Assembly (NCBI RefSeq): GCF_003206045.1
Contig: NZ_PZJM01000009.1
Location: 539,903 to 576,574 of the forward strand
DNA: 36,672 nt
Direction: 5' to 3'
From: Salinicola lusitanus
GTDB taxonomy: Bacteria; Pseudomonadota; Gammaproteobacteria; Pseudomonadales; Halomonadaceae
This document shows, one piece after another, positions 1-8,782 of the stretch; position 1 is the first letter of the stretch; the number at the start of each line of letters is the position of its first letter. The position numbers and the translations under genes were made by a program. The notes beneath the pieces are model-generated. The model was not told where the DNA came from. It did not search any database and saw nothing but the letters and a program-made list of their open reading frames with translations.

Positions 1-34
1 GGGTGGCGTTTTCGTTGGTGCCGACGGTTCCGTA

Positions 35-1525
35 TCAGATTGACTTGCCGCTGAGCGCGCTGGCGGGGTCCTCCTCCAGTTCCATGCGCTCGCGTTCATC
101 GTCGATGATCTTGAGCGCCTGTTCCGGTGTCACCTTCGAGGCCGGGGTGACCAGGCTGACGACGACGCCCACGACCAGTGCGACCAGGACGGCGGGGATG
201 CTGGGGTTGCCCCAGAAAGCGGTCCAGCTGTCGACATTGATCACCGCCAGCGAGGTCGCCGATGCGGCGATCAGGGTGGCGATGGCGCCCTGCCAGTTGT
301 AGCGTGGCCAGAAGCGCCCCAGCACGCCACAGACGAACATCCCCGCCATCACCGTGGCGATCATGCTGGTGATATAGCTGATGACGTTGTTGGAGGTGAG
401 TGCGAACAGCAGCGCCAGGCCGATGGTGGCAACCAGCGCCAACCGGGACAGCCCCACGACCTTGCGCGCCGACGGCGTGTGGCCGGTAAACAGCACATAG
501 ACATCGCGCAGCAGGATCGAGACGCCGGCGATGGCATCGGAGCTGGCGCTGGACATGGTCGCCGACAGCCCCGCGACCAGCAGCAGCAGGCCCAGCCACA
601 GCGGCAGAATCTCGGTGGCGAGGAACGGGAAGGCGAAGTTGCTGTTGTCCAGGCCGGGATTCAACGCGTGGGTCGCCATGCCGATGATCGCCGGGATGAT
701 CGAGAAGAATAGATAGAGGATGCCGGTGATCACGAACGACTTGCGTACCGAGCCCACCGAGTTGCCGGAGTAGATCCGCTGGCGGTAGGAGGGCGTGGCC
801 AGCACGCCGACGGCGATGACGGCGGCGAGCGAGATGGCCGGTACCAGGCCGATCTTGTCGATGCCGAGGAAACTGGTGGCCGCGACGTCCATGTTGGCAC
901 CGAGTCCGGAGAAGCCGCCGACCTCGAACAGCGCGATGATCGCCATCACGATGAAGCCGACGAACAGCACCACCGCCTGCACGGTATCGGTCCAGATCAC
1001 CGCCATGTAGCCGCCGATCACGCAGTAGATACCGAAGCCCAGGGCCACCAGTATGCGTGCGGTGGTCAGGTCGATCCCCGCCATCCATGACAGATAGAGG
1101 CCGCCGCCGAGGATATGGGCGCCCAGCCAGCCGATGCAGGCGATGTAGATCAGCACCGCGACGATGTTGCGCACCCAGCGGTTGGCGCCGACGTAGTAGG
1201 AGAGCTCCTCGCTCATGGTCATGAAGCGGAAGCGGCGTACCGGGGCGAACCAGAACGCCAGCAGCAGCACGCCGATGGCGCCGCCGATGCCGTAGAGCGC
1301 GCCGGCCCAGCCGTTGGCATAGCCGAACCCGACGGCGCCCATGCTCGAGCCGGTGCCGACCATGGTGGCCACCGTGGTGCCGATGGTGAGGAAGATCGGA
1401 ACGCTACGCCCGCCGAGCAGGAAATCGTCGCCGTTGCTGCGACTGTTGCGAGAGACCCACCACCCGAACGCGATCATGACGAGCACGTAGGCGACGAAGG
1501 CCCCGAGGAAAACGTGACTGTTCAT
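35..1525 (-). CDS. Sodium:solute symporter family (SSS) transporter
   Basis: A 496-residue inner-membrane protein made of about 13 hydrophobic segments, the normal size and layout of the SSS (SLC5-like) family, which couples solute uptake to sodium entry. Family landmarks are visible: the DFLLGGR loop after the first helix (34-40), the GGYMAVIWTD stretch (171-180) and the Ser/Ala-rich SSASSD segment (325-330), which corresponds to the serine-rich sodium-site helix of SSS proteins. The hydrophilic C-terminus (about 465-496) is acidic. An AAGAGG ribosome-binding site precedes the ATG. It is the last gene of the leftward D-amino-acid block, 314 bases from the RidA gene, so it may have its own promoter. 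The substrate cannot be read from sequence; an amino acid, organic acid or peptide-like solute is inferred from the neighbours only. Confidence 0.9.
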   Translation of the reverse strand: MNSHVFLGAFVAYVLVMIAFGWWVSRNSRSNGDDFLLGGRSVPIFLTIGTTVATMVGTGSSMGAVGFGYANGWAGALYGIGGAIGVLLLAFWFAPVRRFRFMTMSEELSYYVGANRWVRNIVAVLIYIACIGWLGAHILGGGLYLSWMAGIDLTTARILVALGFGIYCVIGGYMAVIWTDTVQAVVLFVGFIVMAIIALFEVGGFSGLGANMDVAATSFLGIDKIGLVPAISLAAVIAVGVLATPSYRQRIYSGNSVGSVRKSFVITGILYLFFSIIPAIIGMATHALNPGLDNSNFAFPFLATEILPLWLGLLLLVAGLSATMSSASSDAIAGVSILLRDVYVLFTGHTPSARKVVGLSRLALVATIGLALLFALTSNNVISYITSMIATVMAGMFVCGVLGRFWPRYNWQGAIATLIAASATSLAVINVDSWTAFWGNPSIPAVLVALVVGVVVSLVTPASKVTPEQALKIIDDERERMELEEDPASALSGKSI

Positions 1526-1839
1526 AACGACCTCTTATAATTGTCGTTCCGGTCGTTGCCGCGACCGGAGCAGTGTGGAATGTCATGGCCCATGAGGTTT
1601 TTCACTGCGGTCGCGCCCTTGCCGGGGCGCGACCACCTTGCTGGCTGTTATGCCAACTTATCGTCCAAGACTTCGATGCTTGATCATCGAAGCTTTGGCC
1701 AGCTCCAGAACAAATCGGATAAATAGCCGAGCGGAATGCAGCGCGAGGCGCACGTTACGCAGGGAGCGAGACATAACAGGGGGTTAGGCGAGTTCCCCGA
1801 GTCACGTGCAACAAAGCGATGCGTCCGCGCAGGCAGTCA
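1526..1839. other. Intergenic region with two perfect inverted repeats
   Basis: No convincing gene lies in these 314 bases. Two strong inverted repeats are visible: a 10-bp stem GGTCGCGCCC (1609-1618) with GGGCGCGACC (1625-1634) around a 6-base loop, and an 8-bp repeat CTTCGATG (1671-1678) with CATCGAAG (1685-1692) around a 6-base spacer. Neither is followed by a T-run on either strand, so they are not typical intrinsic terminators. They could be transcript-end hairpins for the upstream ridA-like gene, or regulator sites for the symporter gene, which begins at 1525. Confidence 0.6.
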
Positions 1840-2232
1840 TCAGGCGCGATCGGCGCGATAGCACTTGATGTCCACTTCCACCTTGCAGTCCACCACCAGG
1901 TCCTGAACGCTGCAGATCCGCGCCGGCGGGTGGTCGCCGAACACTTCCTTGAACACCTTGTTGAACGAGCTGAAGTAGCGCGCGTCGGTGAGTACGGCGG
2001 TGACGTGGACCACGTCCTCGACGCCATAGCCGGCCTCCTCGGCGATCTGCAGGCAGTTGGCGAAGGCCAGCCGCGACTGCTCGATGATGCTGCCCTCGAC
2101 GACTTCGCCGTCGGTCATCGGGGTCTGGCCGGAGACGAACAGCCAGCCGGCCGCTTCGGTGGCGCGGGCGAAGGGCAGTTTCTGGCCGCCGGTGCCGACG
2201 CCGCCCTCGACGCCATAACGTTTGATGCTCAT
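1840..2232 (-). CDS. RidA family (YjgF/YER057c/UK114) enamine/imine deaminase
   Basis: A 130-residue single-domain protein of the RidA family, which hydrolyses the reactive enamine/imine intermediates released by PLP-dependent dehydratases and protects other PLP enzymes. The family's carboxylate-binding arginine is present in PPARICSV near residue 104 and the conserved glutamate in KVEVDIK near residue 119, so it looks like an active deaminase rather than a degenerate paralogue. It lies 52 bases downstream of the N-acyl-D-amino-acid deacylase in the same direction, and a PLP D-serine/threonine dehydratase-like gene is at 8783-10003; that enzyme would release just such an intermediate. A second, divergent RidA gene is at 33824-34216. 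The link to D-amino-acid dehydration is inference from context. Confidence 0.9.
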   Translation of the reverse strand: MSIKRYGVEGGVGTGGQKLPFARATEAAGWLFVSGQTPMTDGEVVEGSIIEQSRLAFANCLQIAEEAGYGVEDVVHVTAVLTDARYFSSFNKVFKEVFGDHPPARICSVQDLVVDCKVEVDIKCYRADRA

Positions 2233-2284
2233 AGGGTTTGCTCCTGGGTTGTCTGAAGGTCGGGTGAGTAAAACGGGTGGAAGC

Positions 2285-3754
2285 TCATGAGCCCGTACGG
2301 GAAGGCCGGGCCGACAGCCGAACCTGGCGTCGCAGCAGTCGCCCGGCCCGCTGTTCGCTGGCTTCGCCGTGGCGGTAGCTGACCACGCCGTTGACGACGA
2401 CCAGCTCGATGCCGCCGGCCCTGGCGATCGGCGCGGTGTAGGTCGCGGTATCCTCGAGGGCGTCGAGGTCGAACAGCACCAGGTCGGCGAAGGCGCCGAC
2501 GCGAATCTCGCCGCGATCGGTGAGGCCGAAGTTGGCGGCGGAAAGCCCGGTCATCTTGCGCACCGCCGCGGTCAGCGGCAGCAGTTTCAGGTCGCGACTG
2601 TAGTGGGCCAGCACCCGCGGGAAGGCGCCCCACAGCCGCGGGTGCGGATGCGGGTCGTTGGGCAGGCCGTCGGAGCCCACCATCGACAGCGGATGCGCCA
2701 GCACCTGACGCATGTCCGCCTCGCTCATGTTGTGGTAGACCGCGCCGGCCGGTTGCAGGCGCTGGGCCGCGTCCATCAGCGACAGCCCCCACTGCTCGGC
2801 GATCGTCTTCAGCGGTTGGCGCGCCATTTCCGGATGCGGGTCGGACCAGGTGATGAAGATATCGATCTCGTCGGTGACCTGGCCCAGATCCAGCGTCGAG
2901 GAGCCGGCGGTGTAGGGGTAGCAGTCGCAGTGCACGCCGTGGGAGCGCGCGGCATCGTCGAGCTTGGCCAGCGCCTTGGGGGCATTGCCCCAGTTGCCGG
3001 CCCCGGCGCACTTGAGGTGCGAGATCACCAGCGGTGCTCGCCCGTGCCTGGCGGTGGCGAAGGCCTCGTCCATCGCTTCGGGTAGGCCGGCGAACTCGTC
3101 GCGCAGATGCGTGGTATAGACGCCGCCGGCTCGGCCCACCGTCTCGACCAGCGTGTTCATCTCGGCGGTGGGGGCGTGATAGGCGTTGCGATAGGCGAGT
3201 CCGGAACTCATCCCCACGGCGCCCTCGGCCAGCGCCGTTTCCAGCTGTTCGCGCATGGCGGCGATCTCGGGATCGCTGGCGGCTCGGTCGAAGCGATCCA
3301 TCACCTGGCTGCGCAGGCTGGTATGGCCGATCAGCGCCGCCACGTTGACGCTGGGCTGCGCCTGCTCGATCGCCTCGGCGTAGGCGGCGAAGGTCGGGTA
3401 GCGGAAATCCTCCGCACGGCCGAGCAGGTTCATCGGGTCCGGCACTTCGCCGGAGAGTCGCACCGGGCTCGCGCTGATACCGCAATTGCCGACCACCACC
3501 GTGGTCACGCCCTGGGAGAGCTTGGGCAGCATCTGGGGGGTGCGGATGACATTGGTGTCATCGTGGGTATGCACGTCGATGAACCCCGGCGTCAGCACCA
3601 GTCCTTGCGCCTCGACCGTCTCGCGGGCGTCGAGGTGACCCAGATCGCCGATGGCGACGATCCGGTCTCCGTCGATCGCCACGTCGGCGAGGAAGGGCTC
3701 GCGTCCGCTGCCATCGATGAGGCTGGCGCGGCGAATCAGCAAATCGTGAGACAT
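2285..3754 (-). CDS. N-acyl-D-amino-acid deacylase (D-aminoacylase)
   Basis: A 489-residue amidohydrolase-superfamily protein that should hydrolyse N-acyl-D-amino acids to the free D-amino acid and a carboxylate in the cytoplasm. The metal-site residues of characterised D-aminoacylases all appear with the expected spacing: the HTH pair at His62/His64 (DVHTHDD), Cys91 (GNCGIS), His216 (TTHLRDE), His246 (VISHLK) and the catalytic Asp362 (GSDGLPND). The start at 3754 is preferred over a longer in-frame start at 3814 because GGGAG lies just upstream and the protein then begins directly with the strand typical of the N-terminal beta-sandwich; the longer version would also overlap the RpiR gene. 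It follows that regulator by 16 bases, so the two are probably co-transcribed. Acyl and side-chain preference (D-Glu, D-Asp or neutral) cannot be told from sequence. Confidence 0.93.
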   Translation of the reverse strand: MSHDLLIRRASLIDGSGREPFLADVAIDGDRIVAIGDLGHLDARETVEAQGLVLTPGFIDVHTHDDTNVIRTPQMLPKLSQGVTTVVVGNCGISASPVRLSGEVPDPMNLLGRAEDFRYPTFAAYAEAIEQAQPSVNVAALIGHTSLRSQVMDRFDRAASDPEIAAMREQLETALAEGAVGMSSGLAYRNAYHAPTAEMNTLVETVGRAGGVYTTHLRDEFAGLPEAMDEAFATARHGRAPLVISHLKCAGAGNWGNAPKALAKLDDAARSHGVHCDCYPYTAGSSTLDLGQVTDEIDIFITWSDPHPEMARQPLKTIAEQWGLSLMDAAQRLQPAGAVYHNMSEADMRQVLAHPLSMVGSDGLPNDPHPHPRLWGAFPRVLAHYSRDLKLLPLTAAVRKMTGLSAANFGLTDRGEIRVGAFADLVLFDLDALEDTATYTAPIARAGGIELVVVNGVVSYRHGEASEQRAGRLLRRQVRLSARPSRTGS

Positions 3755-3770
3755 GGGAGCTCCCGGATTC

Positions 3771-4634
3771 TCAATCCCCCAGCGGCTGGCGGTTGTCGCC
3801 GCCGCGGTGGGCATCGAGGGTGATCTTGAGTCGTCGCAGCTTGTCGCGGGTGCGCGAGCGGTGACGCAGGGCCAGGCCGAGGGCCAACATGTCGATGGCG
3901 GCCATCATGGCGTAGCGCGACGACGACGGAAAATAGATGTAGTCGGTCTCGCGGGCTGCCAGCGGCAGCGTGATATCGGCGACCTTGGCCAACGGCGAGC
4001 CGGTGGCGGTAATCGCCAGGACCCGCGCGCCGTATTCACGCGCCAGCTCCGCGGCATCGTTGATCTCCGGGGTGTAACCGGTGACCGAGAGCGCGACGAC
4101 CACGTCGGTAGGCTCCAGGGTCGAGGCGACCATGCGCGGCAGCAGCGCCTGGGGATAGGCGCTGATGGCATAACCGAGCCGCACCAGGCGGAACTGCATC
4201 TCCTGGGCCATTACCGTCGAACCGCCGCCGGCGCCGAACACCAGGATCTGGCGGGCATCGTCGAGCATCGCCACCGCGCCCTCGACATCGGCCTGCTCCA
4301 TCAGCGTGCGATTGAGCGCCAGGGTCTGGGCGGCGGTGTCGTAGATCACCCCCAGCCCATCGTCCTCGCTGGCCTCCTGGATGAAACGGCGGCCGGCCGC
4401 CAGCGCGCGGGTCAGGCGGGTCTTGAGATCACGCACGTTGCGGCAATCCACCGCCCGGGCGAAACGGGTCACCGTGGCATCGCTCACCGCGGCGCGCCTG
4501 GCGATCTCACCGATGCTCGCCTCCGCAACGAAGTCGATATCGTCGAAGATCAGGTTCGCGACCTTTTTCTCCGCCTCGCGCAGGCTCGGCAGGCAAGCGG
4601 TGATATGCGACAGGATGTCGATCTGCTGACTCAC
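3771..4634 (-). CDS. RpiR/MurR family transcriptional regulator
   Basis: A 287-residue regulator with the two-part RpiR layout: an N-terminal helix-turn-helix of about 77 residues (recognition region around 42-63, IGEIARRAAVSDATVTRF) and a C-terminal SIS domain from about 115 that starts with a Gly-rich VFGAGGGS loop and normally binds phosphosugars. It begins with GTG at 4634, supported by GGAGAG a few bases upstream. It is the first gene of the leftward regulator-deacylase-RidA set, so it probably controls that set. An AT-rich double inverted repeat 44-76 bases upstream (4678-4710) is the obvious candidate operator. Since many RpiR proteins sense amino-sugar phosphates, the effector may be a cell-wall-derived sugar; that is inference. 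Confidence 0.92.
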   Translation of the reverse strand: MSQQIDILSHITACLPSLREAEKKVANLIFDDIDFVAEASIGEIARRAAVSDATVTRFARAVDCRNVRDLKTRLTRALAAGRRFIQEASEDDGLGVIYDTAAQTLALNRTLMEQADVEGAVAMLDDARQILVFGAGGGSTVMAQEMQFRLVRLGYAISAYPQALLPRMVASTLEPTDVVVALSVTGYTPEINDAAELAREYGARVLAITATGSPLAKVADITLPLAARETDYIYFPSSSRYAMMAAIDMLALGLALRHRSRTRDKLRRLKITLDAHRGGDNRQPLGD

Positions 4635-4677
4635 GGGCTCTCCTTCGGCATCACTTCGGAGGCGACTCTGTTCTGAT

Positions 4678-4710
4678 ACTTTCTAACCTAGAAATATTTT
4701 ATTTGAAAGT
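4678..4710. promoter_or_regulatory. Candidate RpiR operator (nested inverted repeats)
   Basis: Within an AT-rich island in otherwise GC-rich DNA, TTTCTA-ACC-TAGAAA (4680-4694) forms a perfect inverted repeat, and ACTTTC (4678-4683) pairs with GAAAGT (4705-4710) as a wider one. GAAA/TTTC half-sites are common in RpiR-family operators. The position just upstream of the rpiR-type gene start suggests autoregulation. No clean -35/-10 pair could be assigned. Confidence 0.45.
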
Positions 4711-4798
4711 TATTACCGTGCCTGCGGCGAAGAATCCCGCCCAAAGTCGTAGACACGGCTGCCCCCGAGCGACTCCAGGAGTCAGGCACGAGAAAGCG

Positions 4799-5559
<761 letters not shown>

Positions 5560-5563
<4 letters not shown>

Positions 5564-6234
5564 ACCGCTCTCCTCGTCGGTTGGTCGAGACGCCGACCGA
5601 TGAAACGCCCGACCTGCTCGATGGCGAAGTCGATCAGGAAATAGATCACCCCGGCCAGCAGGTAGAACTGCATGTTGAGAAAGTTGTTGCTGATGATCTG
5701 CTGGGTCGTGAGCAGCAGCTCGGCGACACCGATCACCGACAGCAGCGTCGAGGCCTTCACCATCTCCACCGCGGCGGTGATCCAGGTCGGCAGGGCGTAG
5801 CGCAACGCCTGGGGGAACAGGATGTAGCGGAAGATGCCGCCGAAGGTGAGGCCGATGGCGCGGCCGGCTTCGATCTGGCCGCGCGACAACGACTGCAGGG
5901 CGCCTCGCAGTATCTCGCTGACATGGGAGGCGCAGAACAGCGTGAGTGCCAGCGCGCCGGCCTGGAAAGCGTTGAGGTTCAGACCCACGGCGGAAGAGAC
6001 GTAGAACGTCGCCAGTACCAGAACCAGTACGGGCGTCCCGCGGATGATGTCGATGTAGAGGCGAGCTGGCCATCTGAGCGGCTTGCCACCGTAGGTGACG
6101 GCAATGCCGATCACGATGCCGAGCACGGTGCCGGCCAGAATCGCGATCAGTGATACGGCGAAGGTGATCGCCGCGCCATGCAGCAGCGCGTCGCGATTGG
6201 CGACCACTTCATTCAGGAAGTAATCCCATTCCAT
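5560..6234 (-). CDS. Polar amino-acid ABC transporter, permease (HisM/HisQ family)
   Basis: A 224-residue inner-membrane permease with about five transmembrane helices. The cytoplasmic EAA loop that docks on the ATPase is clear: EAGRAIGLT (122-130) followed by the typical [10 protein letters not shown] stretch. Length and layout match the HisMQ family. Its start lies one base after the stop of the other permease gene (6236-6901), and its stop overlaps the ATPase start by four bases, so the three genes are translationally coupled. It should form a heterodimer with the neighbouring permease. Confidence 0.95.
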
Positions 6235-6235
6235 G

Positions 6236-6901
6236 TCAGTTTTTCTCCAGCACCAGTCGCTTCTCCATTGCCCTGAGCACCAGCGTGATGGCGTAGCAGC
6301 AGACGATGTAGAGCAGCGAGGCGACGAGCCAGACCTCGATCACCCGGAAGGTCTCGGAGTTGATCTTGCGGGCATAGAACGTCAGTTCGGGGACCGCGAT
6401 GGTGGCGGCCAGCGAGGTGTCCTTGAACAGCGAGATGAAGTTGTTGCCGAACGCCGGCAGGGCGTTGCGAAACATGATCGGCAGCACGATGTAGCGCTTG
6501 ATTCGGAATGACGTCAGCCCGATCGCCTGTCCGGCTTCGGTCAACCCTTTGGGAACGCTGAGCAGCCCGCCACGGAAGACCTCCGCCATGTAGGCACTGG
6601 CGTAGAGCGACAGGGCCACGATGAAGCTGGTGATCTTGTCCAGCGACAGCCCGAGTTGCGGCATGCCGAAGAACAGGAACAGCACGATCACCAGAATCGG
6701 CAGATTGCGAAGGATCGATATCCAGGTAAAGGCCAGGCTGCGTAGCCAGGGGCTGGGGGCGCGGCTGGCAAAGGCCACGACCAGCCCCAGCACGGAGCCG
6801 ATGGCGATCGACACCAGCGCCAGCAGCAGGCCGAGGCCGAGGCCGCTGAGCAGTACCGGCCACTGATCCAGGATGGGGGCGAAGTTGAAGTGATAGTTCA
6901 T
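6236..6901 (-). CDS. Polar amino-acid ABC transporter, permease (HisM/HisQ family)
   Basis: A 221-residue inner-membrane permease, partner of the 5560-6234 gene and of similar size. The EAA loop EAGQAIGLT sits at 122-130, the same place as in the partner. The start at 6901 (MNYHFNF...) is preferred to an upstream in-frame codon at 6940 because the extra 13 residues are polar and would fall inside the intercistronic hairpin described at 6940-6965. It follows the binding-protein gene by 81 bases, a gap that contains that hairpin. Confidence 0.94.
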   Translation of the reverse strand: MNYHFNFAPILDQWPVLLSGLGLGLLLALVSIAIGSVLGLVVAFASRAPSPWLRSLAFTWISILRNLPILVIVLFLFFGMPQLGLSLDKITSFIVALSLYASAYMAEVFRGGLLSVPKGLTEAGQAIGLTSFRIKRYIVLPIMFRNALPAFGNNFISLFKDTSLAATIAVPELTFYARKINSETFRVIEVWLVASLLYIVCCYAITLVLRAMEKRLVLEKN

Positions 6902-6939
6902 GTCAGTCCATCCGCTCGGGGAAGCGGTTCGGGAGGGCA

Positions 6940-6965
6940 TTGCCGGGCCAGAGGCCGCCCGGCAA
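6940..6965 (-). promoter_or_regulatory. Intercistronic hairpin between binding-protein and permease genes
   Basis: TTGCCGGGC (6940-6948) and GCCCGGCAA (6957-6965) form a perfect 9-bp stem with an 8-base loop, without a T-run. Hairpins after the binding-protein gene of ABC operons typically stabilise the upstream mRNA segment so that binding protein is made in excess over the membrane parts. A similar, longer hairpin is found at the same place in the second ABC operon (30599-30635). Confidence 0.6.
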
Positions 6966-6982
6966 CGCCGGCGGGCCGGGGG

Positions 6983-7822
6983 TCAGCGCATTTCGGCGGG
7001 GAAGCCGGTCTGCGGTGCGGGAGGACGCTCGCCGAACCACTGTTCGAACGCATCGGCATAGCGCTGGAACTCGACGCCGTACATGGCTTCCTCGAGGGTG
7101 GTATTGACGAAGTTCAACCAGCGCTGGTCGTCCGGCGAGACCGCGCAGGCATAGGATTGCGGGTTCCAGCTGTAGCCGGCATCGACATAGCGTCCGGCGT
7201 TGTTCTTCATGTACCACTTCAACGTCGACAGATCGGTGGCCACGGCATTGGCGCGACGTGAGTTGAGCGCCTGGTAGATCAGGTTCTGGCTCTCGTACTG
7301 GTCGACCTTCGCCTGTGGCAGCGCCTGGTGAACCATCTCCTCGGCATAGACGTTCTGCAGCACGGCGATCGTGATGTCGCTGCCGGCCGCCTTGAGCGCG
7401 TCGTAGTCGGCATAGTCGCTACCCTTGAGCATCAGCAGGCCGACGCCTTCCCGGTAGTAGGGCACGGTGAACGCCACCTGCTGGGCGCGGGCCGCCGTGA
7501 CCGTCATCCCCTGGCAGGAGATGTCGACCTTGTTGGTCAGCAGGTTGGGGATGCGGGCATCCGAGGACTGGTTGACGAAACGGACCTTGCTCGGATCGTT
7601 GAACAGGCCCTGGGCCAGAATGTGGCCGATATCGGCATCGAAACCGACGGTCTGGCCGTTGTCGGTGAAATGCCAGGGCGGATTCGAGCTGCCGGTGCCG
7701 ACGATCAGTTCGCCGCGGTCGAGTACCGTCTGCAAGGTATCGGCCTGGGCGGTCGCGGCGGCAAGAGAGGGGATGAGGGTGAACGCCGCAACGGCGCCCA
7801 GCGCTTTGAGGATCGTTTTCAT
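6983..7822 (-). CDS. Amino-acid ABC transporter, periplasmic substrate-binding protein
   Basis: A 279-residue periplasmic binding protein of the SBP_bac_3 (cluster 3, polar amino acid) family. The N-terminus is a signal peptide (Lys4/Lys7, hydrophobic core about 8-22) with an ATAQA cleavage motif ending near residue 27. Arg112, in the TVTAARAQQVAFTVPYY stretch (107-123), is the conserved arginine that grips the substrate alpha-carboxylate in this family, so the ligand is very probably an amino acid; whether D- or L- cannot be told. It is the first gene of the leftward importer operon and its upstream region carries the tandem operator shared with the divergent IclR gene. Confidence 0.95.
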   Translation of the reverse strand: MKTILKALGAVAAFTLIPSLAAATAQADTLQTVLDRGELIVGTGSSNPPWHFTDNGQTVGFDADIGHILAQGLFNDPSKVRFVNQSSDARIPNLLTNKVDISCQGMTVTAARAQQVAFTVPYYREGVGLLMLKGSDYADYDALKAAGSDITIAVLQNVYAEEMVHQALPQAKVDQYESQNLIYQALNSRRANAVATDLSTLKWYMKNNAGRYVDAGYSWNPQSYACAVSPDDQRWLNFVNTTLEEAMYGVEFQRYADAFEQWFGERPPAPQTGFPAEMR

Positions 7823-7851
7823 GGAGTGGACTCGTCTTGTTGCTGTTATTT

Positions 7852-7887
7852 GTCCGATATATCGGACCGTTGTCCGATTTATCGGAT
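7852..7887. promoter_or_regulatory. Tandem palindromic operator, probable IclR-family binding sites
   Basis: Two 16-base palindromes start exactly 20 bp apart: GTCCGATATATCGGAC (7852-7867, perfect) and GTCCGATTTATCGGAT (7872-7887, two departures from perfect symmetry). The spacing puts both on the same face of the helix, as expected for cooperative binding of a tetrameric IclR-type protein. They lie between the divergent importer operon and the IclR gene, and overlap the predicted -35 region of the latter. Confidence 0.75.
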
Positions 7888-7898
7888 GAAATTATACT
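7870..7898 (+). promoter_or_regulatory. Candidate promoter of the IclR-type gene
   Basis: TTGTCC (7870-7875), a 17-base spacer and TATACT (7893-7898) form a good sigma-70 promoter whose -35 lies inside the second palindrome, consistent with autorepression. On the opposite strand the same bases read TATAAT (7896 to 7891), a perfect -10 for the leftward importer operon, with both palindromes lying downstream of it; no good -35 was found for that one. Confidence 0.5.
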
Positions 7899-7988
7899 GC
7901 ACCCATCCATCGCCCCTGCGCAAGTGGGTTTTCCGGCCGCAGGCGAGGGCCGCTAGACTGAGGCCCAGACAGCCATCGACGAGGTGAT

Positions 7989-8759
7989 ATGAGCCGTTCC
8001 AGTACTACATCGACGCCGCGAGCTCGTGGCGTCGATCGCGTCATCTCGCTGTGCGAGCAGCTGCACTTGCACCGTCAACCGATGACGCCGAAGGAGTTGA
8101 TGGCGGCCACCGGCGCGCCGCGATCGAGCGTCTACGAGCTGGTCAACCTGCTCAGTGAAGCGGGCTGGCTGGAGACGGAGAGCGACGGCCGGATCTTCTT
8201 CGGCCGGGCAATGCACTACTTCGGTCTCGACTATGCCGACCACAACGATCTGCTGCGCCGTGCCCGGCCCGTGATGCGCCAGTTATCGGCGCGTTTCGAC
8301 GAGACCACCCAGCTGTGCATGCTCGATGGTGACAAGTACACGGTCATGCTCAACGAGAACGGCGCCCGGCCTTTTCGTATCAGCTCCGAAGTCGGGGTGA
8401 AGGTGCCGATTCCCTGGACCGCATCCGGCCGGGTGCTGCTCGGCGGCATGAGTCGGGAAGCGATGCTGGAGCTGATACCAGAGGAGGATTTCACGCTTCC
8501 CAGCGGCGAGCGCATCGATGTCGATGGGTTCATCGCCGATATCGAGTCGACGCGTCGCCGGGGTTACGCCCTGACCGAAGGGCTGGTCGACAGTTTCGCC
8601 TGCTGCATGGCCGTTCCCATCCACGAGGGTTCCGGTCCAGCCCTGGCCACGCTCTGCTTCACCGTCGGCCGTGACGCCGACGAAGCGCGCCGTGAAACCC
8701 TGCTTACGGCCTTGCGCGAGGCATCCTGCTCGCTCTCCCGCGAGACCGCCCCCCGCTGA
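7989..8759 (+). CDS. IclR family transcriptional regulator
   Basis: A 256-residue regulator with an N-terminal winged helix-turn-helix (about 12-70; recognition helix around APRSSVYELVNLL) and a C-terminal IclR effector domain (about 80-250). The ATG at 7989 is supported by GAGGTGAT directly upstream. It is divergent from the importer operon and lies 23 bases before the PLP enzyme gene, so it probably controls both sides through the tandem palindromes at 7852-7887. The likely ligand is an amino acid or a keto acid made from it; that is inference from the neighbours. Confidence 0.93.
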   Translation: MSRSSTTSTPRARGVDRVISLCEQLHLHRQPMTPKELMAATGAPRSSVYELVNLLSEAGWLETESDGRIFFGRAMHYFGLDYADHNDLLRRARPVMRQLSARFDETTQLCMLDGDKYTVMLNENGARPFRISSEVGVKVPIPWTASGRVLLGGMSREAMLELIPEEDFTLPSGERIDVDGFIADIESTRRRGYALTEGLVDSFACCMAVPIHEGSGPALATLCFTVGRDADEARRETLLTALREASCSLSRETAPR

Positions 8760-8782
8760 CATCCCCATCCGGAGAACAGATC

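Noticed and set aside
4771-4783. Palindrome GACTCCAGGAGTC downstream of the first ABC operon
   Set aside because: The one-base centre cannot form a hairpin loop and no T-run follows, so it is not a usable terminator call; it may be chance.
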